A stretch of DNA of 64,000 bases. It comes from Betaproteobacteria bacterium. GTDB lineage: Bacteria > Pseudomonadota > Gammaproteobacteria > Burkholderiales > SG8-39. Every line of letters begins with the position of its first letter. Positions within the stretch are counted from its first letter, which is position 1. The position numbers and the translations under genes are program-made. The stretch spans positions 248,001 through 312,000 of the forward strand of contig SCTY01000068.1 in assembly GCA_004297625.1 (NCBI GenBank). Reading direction: 5' to 3'. Shown here piece after piece: positions 33,325 to 42,419 of the stretch. The notes under the pieces are model-generated. The model saw only the letters and a program-made list of their open reading frames with translations, made no database searches and was not told where the DNA came from.

Positions 33325-34089
33325 ATGAACGCCCCGCTCACCCACGAAGCGCAGGAAAACCTTTATCTCGCCCGCCTCGGCGAGCGCGTGCGCGCGTGGC
33401 GCACCGAGCACGGCATGACGCGCAGGCACCTCGCCGGCGCTTCCGGCGTCTCCGAGCGCTACCTCGCGCAGCTCGAGGCCGGCCGCGGGAACATCTCGGT
33501 CCTGCTGCTGCGCAAAGTCGCGCGCGCCATGGGAGTCACCGTCGAGTACCTCGTCAAGGAAGACGAAGCGCTCGATCGGGCGCGCGACCGCATTGCGCTC
33601 ATCGGCCTGCGCGGCGCCGGCAAGTCCACGCTGGGCCGCAAGCTTGCGCAGACGCTGGGCGCGCCGTTCGTCGAGCTCGACCAGGAGGTCGAGAAGGAAG
33701 CGGGCACCAAGCTCGGCGAGGTGTTCGCGATGTACGGGCAGGACGCCTTCCGCCGCTTCGAGCGCAGGGCGCTCGAGCGCGTGCTCAACCAGAACGAGCG
33801 CGCGGTGATCGCCGCCGGCGGCGGCCTCGTGACCAATCCAGAGACTTACGAGCTGCTGCTCGAGCGCTGCCTTTGCGTATGGCTGAAGGCCTCGCCCGAG
33901 GAGCACATGGCGCGCGTAATCGCCCAAGGCGACATGCGGCCGTTCAAGGGGCGCTCCGCGGCGCTCGACGAGATCCGCAGGCTGCTCGCCGACCGCGACC
34001 CGCTCTACGGGCGCGCGCCGGTGGCCGTGCAGACTTCGGGCCGAACCGTGAAGCAGAGCCTCAACGAGATTCGCAAGGCGCTCCTATGA
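33325..34089 (+). CDS. boxR: BoxR-type regulator: HTH fused to shikimate-kinase-like domain
   Basis: A 254-aa regulator with two domains: an XRE-type helix-turn-helix (residues about 18-75, MTRRHLAGASGVSERYLAQLE) and a shikimate-kinase-like P-loop domain (Walker A at 94-102, GLRGAGKST). In BoxR/BzdR the second domain binds benzoyl-CoA and releases the repressor from DNA. It is the first gene of boxR-boxC-boxB, overlapping boxC by ATGA. The promoter region overlaps that of the flavodoxin gene. Confidence 0.93.
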   Translation: MNAPLTHEAQENLYLARLGERVRAWRTEHGMTRRHLAGASGVSERYLAQLEAGRGNISVLLLRKVARAMGVTVEYLVKEDEALDRARDRIALIGLRGAGKSTLGRKLAQTLGAPFVELDQEVEKEAGTKLGEVFAMYGQDAFRRFERRALERVLNQNERAVIAAGGGLVTNPETYELLLERCLCVWLKASPEEHMARVIAQGDMRPFKGRSAALDEIRRLLADRDPLYGRAPVAVQTSGRTVKQSLNEIRKALL

Positions 34090-35654
34090 TTTCCTTCGAC
34101 ACCCATCCCGACCGCTACAACCACTGGAGGCTGTCTTTCGACGGACCCGTGGCCACGCTCACGCTCGACGTGGCCGAGGACAAGGGCCTCGTGCCCGGGT
34201 ACAAGCTCAAGCTGAACAGCTACGACCTCGGCGTCGACATCGAGCTGCACGACGCGCTGAACCGCATACGCTTCGAGCATCCCGAGGTGAAAGCCGTGGT
34301 GCTCACGAGCGGCAAGAGCCGCATGTTCTGCTCGGGGGCCAACATCTACATGCTGGGGACGTCGAGCCACGCCTGGAAAGTGAACTTCTGCAAGTTCACC
34401 AACGAGACGCGCAACGGCATCGAGGACTCGAGCGCCGATTCGGGGCTGAGGTTTCTCGCCGCGCTGAACGGAACGACCGCCGGCGGCGGCTACGAGCTCG
34501 CTCTCGCCTGCGACGAAATCGCCCTGGTGGATGATCGCTCGTCTACCGTGAGCCTGCCCGAGGTACCGCTGCTCGGCGTATTGCCGGGCACCGGCGGCTT
34601 GACGCGATTGATCGACAAGAGAAAGGTGAGACGCGATCTGGCGGATGTCTTTTGCACCACCGCCGAAGGCGTGCGCGCCGAGCGTGCCAGGGAATGGAAG
34701 CTCGTCGACCATAGCTGGAAGCCGCAGCAGTTCGCGGAAGCAGTAAAGGCGCGCGCGCTCGAGCTTGCGGCGAAATCCGATCGCCCGGGCGGCGCCGGCG
34801 TGAAGCTGGACGATCTCGGCGCGAACCGGCTCATCGGCGTGAACATCGACAAAGCGGCGCGCACCGCGACGCTGACGGTCAAGGGACCGGATGCCATCAA
34901 GCCGGAAAGAAGCGCCGACTGGTATCCGCTGCGCCTCGCGCGCGAGCTCGACCGCGCCATTCTCGACCTGCGCCACAACCACCTCGACGTGGGGCTGTGG
35001 CTTCTGAAGACGCAAGGCGGCATCGATGCCGTCCTGCAGATGGATGAAATCCTTGAAAGCAACAAAAGCGACTGGTTCGTGCGCGAGACCCTCGGCTACC
35101 TGCGGCGCACGCTGTCGCGGCTCGATGTCTCGTCGCGCTCCATGTTCGCCGTCATCGAGCCCGGCTCCTGCTTCGCCGGCACGCTGATGGAGCTTGCGCT
35201 CGCCGCCGACCGAAGCTACATGCTCGATGCCGAAAACGGCCCGCAGATCGCCTTGTCGCGGTTGAACATGGGGACTTATCCGATGGCGAACGGCCTTTCG
35301 CGCATCGAGAACCGTTTCTGCGGCGACGTTCCTGACGTGCCGACGGGTAAAGCGATCGGTGCGAAGCAGGCAAGCGAGCTCGGCCTGGTGACCGCGGCGC
35401 CGGACGACATCGACTGGGAAGACGAAGTGCGCATCGCGATCGAGGAGCGCGTGAGCCTGTCGCCCGACGCGCTCACCGGCATGGAAGCGAGCCTGCGCTT
35501 CGCCGGACCGGAAACGATGCTCACGCGCGTCTTCGGCCGGCTCACCGCGTGGCAGAACTGGATCTTCATCCGGCCGAACGCGATCGGCGAGCAAGGCGCG
35601 CTGAAGGTCTACGGTACCGGCGCCAAACCGAAATTCAATTGGGAAAGAGTGTAA
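34086..35654 (+). CDS. boxC: 2,3-epoxybenzoyl-CoA dihydrolase
   Basis: A 522-aa enzyme of the crotonase superfamily with two crotonase-like halves. It hydrolyses 2,3-epoxybenzoyl-CoA, opening the ring to 3,4-didehydroadipyl-CoA semialdehyde plus formate in the aerobic box pathway. Oxyanion segments SGKSRMFCSGANIYMLG and NGTTAGGGYELALACDE are clear in the first half; GSCFAGTLMELALAADR marks the second. Length is close to known BoxC proteins. Both gene junctions are overlapping (ATGA and TAATG). Confidence 0.95.
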   Translation: MISFDTHPDRYNHWRLSFDGPVATLTLDVAEDKGLVPGYKLKLNSYDLGVDIELHDALNRIRFEHPEVKAVVLTSGKSRMFCSGANIYMLGTSSHAWKVNFCKFTNETRNGIEDSSADSGLRFLAALNGTTAGGGYELALACDEIALVDDRSSTVSLPEVPLLGVLPGTGGLTRLIDKRKVRRDLADVFCTTAEGVRAERAREWKLVDHSWKPQQFAEAVKARALELAAKSDRPGGAGVKLDDLGANRLIGVNIDKAARTATLTVKGPDAIKPERSADWYPLRLARELDRAILDLRHNHLDVGLWLLKTQGGIDAVLQMDEILESNKSDWFVRETLGYLRRTLSRLDVSSRSMFAVIEPGSCFAGTLMELALAADRSYMLDAENGPQIALSRLNMGTYPMANGLSRIENRFCGDVPDVPTGKAIGAKQASELGLVTAAPDDIDWEDEVRIAIEERVSLSPDALTGMEASLRFAGPETMLTRVFGRLTAWQNWIFIRPNAIGEQGALKVYGTGAKPKFNWERV

Positions 35655-37066
35655 TGAGCGGCATCAACTATTCCGAGAAAATCCCGAACAACGTGCATCT
35701 GGACAGCGACCGCACGCTGCAGCGCGCGCTCGAGCACTGGCAGCCGCATTTCCTGCAGTGGTGGCACGAGATGGGGCCGACCGATTTCGAAAGCGCGGAC
35801 GTTTACCTGCGCACCGCGATCTCGGTCGACGCGCAGGGCTGGGCGCACTACGGGGCGGTGCACATGCCCGAGTACCGCTGGGGGATCTTCCTCGCCGACC
35901 CGGTGCCCGAGCGCAAGATCGGCTTCGGCGACGCCATGGGCCAGCCCGTGTGGCAGCAGGTGCCCGGCGAATACCGCTCGACGCTGCGGCGCCTGATCGT
36001 GACGCAGGGCGATACCGAGCCCGCGTCGGTCGAGCAGCAGCGCATGCTCGGCCATGCCTGCCCTTCGCTCTACGACCTGAGGAACCTCTTCCAGGTGAAT
36101 GTGGAGGAAGGCCGGCACCTGTGGGCGATGGTGTACCTGCTGCATGCGTACTTCGGCCGCGACGGCCGCGAGGAGGCCGAGGAGCTGCTCGCGCGCCACT
36201 CGGGCGACGCCGACAAGCCCCGCATCCTCACGACTTTCAACGAGCCGATGCGCGACTGGCTGTCGTTCTTCTGCTTCACGTACTTCACGGACCGCGACGG
36301 CAAGTACCAGCTGAAGAGCTTCGCCGAGAGCGCGTTCGACCCGCTTTCGCGCACCTGCCGCTTCATGCTGACCGAGGAAGCGCACCACATGTTCGTCGGC
36401 GAGACCGGCATCAGCCGCGTGGTGAAGCGCACCCTGGAGGTCATGAAGGAGCTGGGCACCGACGATCCGGCGCGCATCCGCGCGCACGGCGCCATCGACC
36501 TGCCCACGCTGCAGCGCTACCTGAATTACTGGTGCTCGAGCTCGCTCGACCTCTTCGGCTCCGAGATCTCCTCCAATTCGGCGCAGAACTTCGCCAGCGG
36601 CATGAAGGGCCGGCCCGACGAGACGCAGTACGAGGACCATGTGCTGCGCGACAAGACCCTCAAGCTCGTCATGCCGGACGGCGAGCAGGAAGTCCCGGTG
36701 CTGAACGCGCTGAACGAGGTGATGCGCGAGTCCTACCTCAAGGACTGCGAGATCGGGCTGAAGCGCTGGAACCGGCAGATCGAGCGCGCCGGCCACGCGT
36801 TGCGCCTCTCGCTTCCGTCCTCGCGCTTCCGCCGCTCGATCGGCCCGTGGGCCGGCCTGCCTGTGGACCCGCAGGGACGATTGATCGAAAAGTCTCTTTA
36901 TGAAAAGAATCTCGGCTCGTGGATCCCTTCCGCGGCAGACCAGGCATTCATCCAGTCGCTCATGCGCAAGGTAATCGAGCCGGGCAAGATGGCCGCCTGG
37001 ATCGCGCCGCCCGAGCGCGGCATCAACAGCCTCCCGGTCGAATACGAGTACGTCAAGCTCCACTGA
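35654..37066 (+). CDS. boxB: Benzoyl-CoA 2,3-epoxidase oxygenase subunit
   Basis: A 470-aa class I di-iron monooxygenase that epoxidises benzoyl-CoA with oxygen and electrons from BoxA. Two ExxH pairs of the ferritin-like helical bundle are visible, E152-H155 (EEGRHLW) and E242-H245 (EEAHHMF), with the helix containing D213 between them. Length is normal. The start codon shares a base with the boxC stop. No boxA gene follows in this window, so the reductase must be encoded elsewhere or be replaced. Confidence 0.95.
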   Translation: MSGINYSEKIPNNVHLDSDRTLQRALEHWQPHFLQWWHEMGPTDFESADVYLRTAISVDAQGWAHYGAVHMPEYRWGIFLADPVPERKIGFGDAMGQPVWQQVPGEYRSTLRRLIVTQGDTEPASVEQQRMLGHACPSLYDLRNLFQVNVEEGRHLWAMVYLLHAYFGRDGREEAEELLARHSGDADKPRILTTFNEPMRDWLSFFCFTYFTDRDGKYQLKSFAESAFDPLSRTCRFMLTEEAHHMFVGETGISRVVKRTLEVMKELGTDDPARIRAHGAIDLPTLQRYLNYWCSSSLDLFGSEISSNSAQNFASGMKGRPDETQYEDHVLRDKTLKLVMPDGEQEVPVLNALNEVMRESYLKDCEIGLKRWNRQIERAGHALRLSLPSSRFRRSIGPWAGLPVDPQGRLIEKSLYEKNLGSWIPSAADQAFIQSLMRKVIEPGKMAAWIAPPERGINSLPVEYEYVKLH

Positions 37067-37079
37067 ATTCCTGAACCGG

Positions 37080-37463
37080 ATGCTCGAGTCGGAGCGCGCG
37101 GGCGCGAAGGCGCTCGTCGTCTTCATGGACGACTTCGCGCGCAACGACCCGCACTGGAAAGTGCTCAGGAGAATTCACGAGGACGAGGCGCACAACTGCG
37201 CGCTCATCGGCAAGCTGATCGAAAAGCGCGGCGCGCCCTACAGCCACGCCACGGGCGAGTTCTACGCCAAGGCCGTGGCCGCCAAGGGCCGCCGCGAGCG
37301 CGTCGAGCTGCTCGCCAAGGGGCTGCGCTGGGCGGTGCGCAAGTTCGAGGCGGAGCTGCCGAAGCTCGACGCGGAAGAGCAGAAAGTCTTCGCCCTGATG
37401 CGCGATTCGCACCTGCGCAGCATCGCGGCTTGCGAGTCGCTCCTGCGCTCCCTGCCCGGCTAG
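37080..37463 (+). CDS. DUF6306-type helical protein next to boxB
   Basis: A 127-aa all-helical protein with a ferritin-like look (LESERAGAKALVVFM, RIHEDEAHNCALIGKLIEKRG). The E-D-E-A-H motif could be a metal site, but a full di-iron set is not evident. I believe it belongs to a domain of unknown function (DUF6306) often found near box genes. It starts 13 nt after boxB. A CTG 9 nt before the chosen ATG extends the frame with residues that still look like protein. It probably assists the epoxidase; the role is unknown. Confidence 0.7.
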   Translation: MLESERAGAKALVVFMDDFARNDPHWKVLRRIHEDEAHNCALIGKLIEKRGAPYSHATGEFYAKAVAAKGRRERVELLAKGLRWAVRKFEAELPKLDAEEQKVFALMRDSHLRSIAACESLLRSLPG

Positions 37464-38800
37464 ATGAGATCGCGGCCCAGGTAAGCCCCGTCGCGCTCGA
37501 GCGTCCGCTGAAGGCTCGACACGTCGAGCTTTCCCGGCGATACGCCGGTCTTCAATGCCAGATCCGCCGCCGTGCCGGCGGCCTGGCCCATGACGAAGCA
37601 GGGCCCGCTCACGCGCGCGGCCGACTGGCCGCCGTGCGTCATCGAGGCGCAGCGCCCAGCTACCAAAAGGTTGTCGATCTCCTGCGGCACGATCATCCGG
37701 TAAGGCAGCTGGTTGAAGCCCCTCGCCTTCCTCTGGAAGCGGAAGTCGACGCTGCCCGCGACGTGCGCCTCGACGGGCCAGCCGTTGACGCCGATCGCGT
37801 CCGGAAAGTCCACGCAGTCGAGCACGTCGTCCTCCGAGAGCATGTACGCGCCGCGCACCCGGCGCGTCTCCCGGATGCCGAGCTGCGGCGCGATCTCGAC
37901 GATGTAGGCGCGCTCGAACCCCGGGGTGACGCTCTTGATGAATTCGAACGTCTCCCAGCACTGGCGGCGGCCCTCGATCTCGCCGTAGGTGAGCTCCTCC
38001 GCGTCGATGCCGCTCACCGCGCTGCCGTCCGGATTGCGGATCTGCGTGAGATTCGCGCGCCACTCGATGGGATTGGGCTGCGGGCGCACGATCGGCTTCT
38101 TGCGCGGGAAGCGCCGGCCCTTGCGCTCGGCTTCCTCCATGAGCGCCGGGATCGTGTCCCAGGCCTCGCCCGCCTTCTGCGGGTCGACGCCGCTGATACG
38201 GTACATCGTCGAGGGATAAAGCATGTTGCCCTTGCCGTCGCCGACTTCGAACGGCGCGCCGGCCCACGCGGCGAGATCCGCGTCGCCGGAGCAATCGATG
38301 AACATCCGGCCGCGCACCGCCTTGCGCCCGGATTTGGTCTCGACGATCAACGCCTCGATCTCATGGTCATTTCGCTTTACCGCATTGACGGCGAAAGCGT
38401 GAAAAAGCAGCTTGACCTTCGCGTCCAGCACCAACTGGTCGGCGACGATCTTGTAAGCCGAGATGTCGTAGGCCTGCGCCTGGATGCGTTTCTGCAGGGA
38501 CAGATGCGGCTCGCGGAGCGCATTCATGCGCTCGAGGCGCTCGACGATGTCGTCGCAGATCCCGCGGATCACGCGGCGATGCTCGCCGTGCACGTTGGCA
38601 TGCAGCCCGCAGAACGTGCTGAGGCCCGCCGCCGTCCCCGCGCCGCCGAGGAAACCGTAGCGCTCGACCAGCAGCGTCGAGCGCCCGCCGCGGCCTGCAG
38701 CCACCGCCGCCGCGATGCCGGCCGGCCCGCCGCCGACAACCACCACCTCGTATTCGCCGTAGACGGGAATTTCGCGCCGCTCTTCAGTGATGGTCTTCAT
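37460..38800 (-). CDS. FAD-dependent oxidoreductase (FAD_oxidored family)
   Basis: A 446-aa flavoprotein with an N-terminal dinucleotide fold (VVVVGGGPAGIAAAVAAGRGG at about residue 20), the ERYGFLGGAGT motif, DCSGDADLA and a C-terminal LVAGRCASMTHGG segment. Such proteins oxidise or reduce small catabolic substrates; the substrate is unknown. It is divergent from a Bug receptor gene; a perfect FNR box lies 2 bp upstream of its ATG. It converges with the DUF6306 gene (4-bp overlap). Confidence 0.82.
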   Translation of the reverse strand: MKTITEERREIPVYGEYEVVVVGGGPAGIAAAVAAGRGGRSTLLVERYGFLGGAGTAAGLSTFCGLHANVHGEHRRVIRGICDDIVERLERMNALREPHLSLQKRIQAQAYDISAYKIVADQLVLDAKVKLLFHAFAVNAVKRNDHEIEALIVETKSGRKAVRGRMFIDCSGDADLAAWAGAPFEVGDGKGNMLYPSTMYRISGVDPQKAGEAWDTIPALMEEAERKGRRFPRKKPIVRPQPNPIEWRANLTQIRNPDGSAVSGIDAEELTYGEIEGRRQCWETFEFIKSVTPGFERAYIVEIAPQLGIRETRRVRGAYMLSEDDVLDCVDFPDAIGVNGWPVEAHVAGSVDFRFQRKARGFNQLPYRMIVPQEIDNLLVAGRCASMTHGGQSAARVSGPCFVMGQAAGTAADLALKTGVSPGKLDVSSLQRTLERDGAYLGRDLI

Positions 38801-38801
38801 T

Positions 38802-38815
38802 TGATGAACATCAAC
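38802..38815. promoter_or_regulatory. Perfect FNR/Anr box
   Basis: TTGATGAACATCAA matches all ten fixed bases of the FNR consensus TTGATnnnnATCAA. It is 56 bp upstream of the Bug gene ATG (38871), in a position that can give -41.5 activation if transcription starts near 38850. It touches the start of the divergent flavoprotein gene, which it could repress under low oxygen. Confidence 0.6.
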
Positions 38816-38870
38816 GACGTCGGAGAGCCATGTCGTGCATTGTAGACTTCACATCAAGGAGGGGCATGCC

Positions 38871-39827
38871 ATGATCATTGCGAGATTACTCTTGGCTGTT
38901 ATGGCGGCGCTGTTGGCCGTGCCGGTGTCCGCGCAAAGCTTTCCCGCAAAACCAATCCACATGTTCGTCGGCTACTCGGCCGGCGGCGGCGCAGACGCGC
39001 TGGCACGCATCGTGGCCGCGAAGTGGTCCGCCGAGCTGGGCCAGCAGGTCCTGGTCGACAACCGGCCGGGCGCCGGCGGCAACATAGCGGCCGACACTCT
39101 CGCGAAAGCGCTGCCGGACGGCCACGCCATCATGTTCGCCGATAGCGCGCTGCTCATCGCGCCGAGCGTCTACGCCAGGCTGCCTTTCGATGTGATGAAG
39201 AGCTTCGCGCCGGTCGGAGCCGCGGTCAGCACGCCTCTGACCGTCGTCGTGAACCCGGCGGTCCCGGCGAAGACCACGCAGGAGCTCATCGCGCTCCTGC
39301 GCGGCAACCCCGGAAAGTACAGCTACGGTTCGCCCGGGATCGGCACGGTGCACCATCTCGCCATGGAGCTTTTCAAGATCCAGGCCGGCGTGAGCATCCT
39401 GCACGTGCCCTACAAGGGCGCCTCCGCCATCGTTCCGGACCTTATTTCGGGCCAGATCCCGATCGGCATCATGAGCGCTTCGCCGGCGCTCGCCCAGGCG
39501 AAAGGCGGGAAGCTTCGTCCCATCGCGCTGACCAGCCGCGTCAAGGTGCGCGGCGCCGATTGGCCTGCGCTTGCCGATACGCTTCCCGGCTTCGATGCTT
39601 CGCCGCGCCTGTTCGTCATCGCTCCCGCCGGGACTCCGGAAGGCGTAATCTCCAAGCTGAACGCGACGCTGAAGAGCACGCTTTCGTCGCATGAAGTGAT
39701 CGAAGCCGTGGCGAATCAGGGGGCCGAAACCGATTACAGCAGCGCGCGTGAGCTCGGCGAGCGCATGGCGCAGGAGATGCGCAAATGGGCGCAGGTGGCG
39801 AAGGACTCGGGAGCGAAGCTGGAATGA
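38871..39827 (+). CDS. Bug/TctC-family periplasmic solute-binding protein
   Basis: A 318-aa receptor: signal peptide (LLLAVMAALLAVPVSAQS), FPAKPIHMFVGYSAGGGADALAR at the mature start, PGAGGNIAADTLAKALPDGH and YGSPGIGTVHHLAMELF. The ribosome site AAGGAGGGG supports this ATG over an upstream in-frame GTG. It is coupled by ATGA to the CoA ligase gene, so it probably captures the acid that the ligase activates. Confidence 0.9.
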   Translation: MIIARLLLAVMAALLAVPVSAQSFPAKPIHMFVGYSAGGGADALARIVAAKWSAELGQQVLVDNRPGAGGNIAADTLAKALPDGHAIMFADSALLIAPSVYARLPFDVMKSFAPVGAAVSTPLTVVVNPAVPAKTTQELIALLRGNPGKYSYGSPGIGTVHHLAMELFKIQAGVSILHVPYKGASAIVPDLISGQIPIGIMSASPALAQAKGGKLRPIALTSRVKVRGADWPALADTLPGFDASPRLFVIAPAGTPEGVISKLNATLKSTLSSHEVIEAVANQGAETDYSSARELGERMAQEMRKWAQVAKDSGAKLE

Positions 39828-41545
39828 AGCTGGCCCCGGCCAAGGTCGAGCTGCAGAAGCGCGCCGACGGCTCGGTGCTGCTGCGCTCGCCGCAGAAGCT
39901 CGGCCCGTACGCGCGTTGCGTGACCGAGTGGCTCGTGCAGTGGTCCGAGCGCGCGCCGGAGCGCATTTTCCTCGCCGAGCGCAACCCGGCGGGCGGTTGG
40001 CGCAAGGTGACGTACCGCGAGGCGTACGGCGCGGTGCGCCGCATCGGGCAGGCGCTGCTCGACCGCGGGTTGAACGCCGAGCGGCCGGTCGCGATTCTCT
40101 CGGACAACAGCGTCAACCACGCGCTGCTCTCGCTCGGGGCGATGCATGTCGGCATCCCGGCGGTGCCGGTCTCGCCGGCGTACTCCCTGATGTCGAAAGA
40201 CTTCGGCAAGCTGAAAATGATCTTCGAGCTCGTGCGGCCCGGCCTGGTGTTCGCCGAGCCGGCCGACAAGTTCGCCGCCGCGCTCGCGGCCGTGGGCGCC
40301 ACGCTGACGCCGCTGGAGAAACTGCTCGAGGCGAATCCCGGCTCTACGCTCGAGCGCGAGCACGCCAAGGTGAACCCGGACACGGTCGCCAAAATCCTGT
40401 TCACGTCCGGCTCCACCGGAATACCGAAAGGCGTCATCAACACGCAACGCATGCTGTGCGCGAACCAGCAGCAGCTCGCGCAGGCGTGGCCCTTCGTCGA
40501 AGACAAGCCCCCGGTGGTCGTCGATTGGCTGCCGTGGAACCACACCTTCGGCGGCAATCACAACTTCAACATGGTGCTGCGCAACGGCGGCACGCTTTAC
40601 GTGGACAACGGCAAGCCGGTGCCCGGTCTCGTCGAAACCACCGTGCGCAACCTGAAGGAAGTCGCGCCGACGATGTACTTCAACGTGCCGCGCGGCTACG
40701 ACCTGCTCCTGCCTTTCCTGGAAAAGGACGCCGACGCCCGCCGCAATTTCTTCAAGCAGCTCGACGTGCTTTTCTATGCCGCGGCGGCGCTGCCGCTCAA
40801 TCTCTGGCAGCGGATCAAGAAGCTGGCGGCGGACGAAAAGGCGCACGGGCTGGCGATGCTCTCGGCCTGGGGATCCACCGAGACTTCTCCGCTTGCGACT
40901 TCCGTGCACTTCATCATGGAGCGCCCGGGCGTTATCGGCTTGCCGGTGCCGGGCTGCGAGCTGAAGCTGGTGCCCTCGGCAGGCAAGCTCGAAGTGCGGG
41001 TGCGCGGCACCAACGTGACCCCCGGCTACTACAAGCGGCCCGACCTCACGGCGGCCTGCTTCGACGATGAAGGCTTCTACCGCATCGGCGACGCCGTCAA
41101 GTTCGCCGATCCGCAGGATCCGGCCAAGGGCATCGTCTTCGACGGCCGCGTCGCGGAGGACTTCAAGGTCACGACCGGCACCTGGGTGAACGTCGGCGCG
41201 GTGCGCGTGAAGCTGATCGCCGCCGCGGACCCCCTGATCCAGGATGCGGTGATCACCGGGCAGGACCGCGACGAAGTCGGCGCGCTCGTCTTTCTCAGCC
41301 CCGCAGCCAAGGAACTGGACACTAAACAATTGAGATCACGGCTTTCAGGGGCGCTGAAGAAGCTTGCTCAGGAAGGCGGCAGCTCGACGCACCCGGTGCG
41401 GCTCCTCGCCATGACCGAACCGCCGTCGATCGACGCCAACGAGATCACCGACAAGGGCTACATGAACCAGCGCGCGGTGCTCGAGCGCCGCGCGGCGCTC
41501 GTCGAGAAGCTCTACAGCGCCGATTCCGAGGTCATCACCGCCTAG
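39824..41545 (+). CDS. Feruloyl-CoA synthase-like acyl-CoA ligase
   Basis: A 573-aa AMP-forming ligase. Motif A3 is at 193-203 (FTSGSTGIPKG), followed by VINTQRMLCANQQQLAQAW; DWLPWNHTFGGNHNFNMVL and LYVDNGKPVPG are segments I recognise from feruloyl-CoA synthases of Burkholderiales. It probably activates a hydroxycinnamic or related aromatic acid. No enoyl-CoA hydratase/aldolase gene follows, so the usual ferulate-to-vanillin partner is absent here. It is coupled to the Bug receptor gene upstream and overlaps the convergent EamA gene by 11 bp. Confidence 0.82.
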   Translation: MKLAPAKVELQKRADGSVLLRSPQKLGPYARCVTEWLVQWSERAPERIFLAERNPAGGWRKVTYREAYGAVRRIGQALLDRGLNAERPVAILSDNSVNHALLSLGAMHVGIPAVPVSPAYSLMSKDFGKLKMIFELVRPGLVFAEPADKFAAALAAVGATLTPLEKLLEANPGSTLEREHAKVNPDTVAKILFTSGSTGIPKGVINTQRMLCANQQQLAQAWPFVEDKPPVVVDWLPWNHTFGGNHNFNMVLRNGGTLYVDNGKPVPGLVETTVRNLKEVAPTMYFNVPRGYDLLLPFLEKDADARRNFFKQLDVLFYAAAALPLNLWQRIKKLAADEKAHGLAMLSAWGSTETSPLATSVHFIMERPGVIGLPVPGCELKLVPSAGKLEVRVRGTNVTPGYYKRPDLTAACFDDEGFYRIGDAVKFADPQDPAKGIVFDGRVAEDFKVTTGTWVNVGAVRVKLIAAADPLIQDAVITGQDRDEVGALVFLSPAAKELDTKQLRSRLSGALKKLAQEGGSSTHPVRLLAMTEPPSIDANEITDKGYMNQRAVLERRAALVEKLYSADSEVITA

Positions 41546-42419
41546 CGAAGCCGAGCCAGGCGATCGCGCTCACGGTGACGACGGCGCCGAGCACCTGCAG
41601 CGGCGTGACCGTCTGGTCGAGGAAAACCCACGAAAGGCCGAGGAGCGCGATCGGCTCGAAATTCAGCGCGGCGGTGCTCGCCGCCGGAACCTTCGGCAAG
41701 ACGACGAAGAGCGCAATGATCGCGACGCAGTAAAACACCGTCAAAAGCACGAGCCCGGCCCAGCCGGCCGCCGTGGCGGGCAGGGCCAGCCGCTGCGCTG
41801 CCGCGCCGCCGCCGAGCACCATCGCGGCGGTCACCGTCGTCATGACAAAAGTGCGCAGGCGCCCGTCCACCGCAGTGAGCGCATGGGCGTTCAGGTAATA
41901 CACCATGGTCATGCATGCGCTGCTCGCGAGCGCCCACGTCACGCCCGCGCCGATCTCGCTCCAGCGCGTAGCGAGCTGGTCGCTGCGCAATCCCAGGGCA
42001 AGGATAAGACCGGCGAGCGCGAGCAGCATCGGCGGCAGCGCGGCTGCGCGCGGCAGCTCCTTGCCGAGCGCCCAAGAGAGCAGCAGGTACAGCATCGGCG
42101 AGGTCTGGAACACCAGAAGCGCGAGCGCCGGCGGAATCAGCGCGACCGCCGAATAGATGCAGTAGCTCTGCGCCGCGATCAGCATTCCGGCCGCGAGGCC
42201 TTTGCCGCGCAGGCCGCGCGGCAATGCGATCGGGATCGCCTGCAAACGCATCATGGCGAAAAGCACCAGCGCCGTGCTGGCGGCGCGCGTGCTGACCGCC
42301 GTCGCGACGCTCGCGCCGTGATCCAAGGCGATGCGCGCGCAAAGGTGGTTCGCCGCGAACAGGGTGGACACGCCAGCCAGGATGACGATGCCGACCCGCG
42401 GTGATAGCTTCGCTTCCAT
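41535..42419 (-). CDS. EamA/DMT-family transporter
   Basis: A 294-aa inner-membrane protein with ten hydrophobic helices in two EamA repeats, of the drug/metabolite exporter superfamily. The substrate is unknown; it may export aromatic or amino-acid metabolites. The chosen ATG interlocks with the ATG of the divergent small gene (both within CATG at 42417-42420). A TTG 18 nt upstream is an alternative start. Confidence 0.82.
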   Translation of the reverse strand: MEAKLSPRVGIVILAGVSTLFAANHLCARIALDHGASVATAVSTRAASTALVLFAMMRLQAIPIALPRGLRGKGLAAGMLIAAQSYCIYSAVALIPPALALLVFQTSPMLYLLLSWALGKELPRAAALPPMLLALAGLILALGLRSDQLATRWSEIGAGVTWALASSACMTMVYYLNAHALTAVDGRLRTFVMTTVTAAMVLGGGAAAQRLALPATAAGWAGLVLLTVFYCVAIIALFVVLPKVPAASTAALNFEPIALLGLSWVFLDQTVTPLQVLGAVVTVSAIAWLGFARR

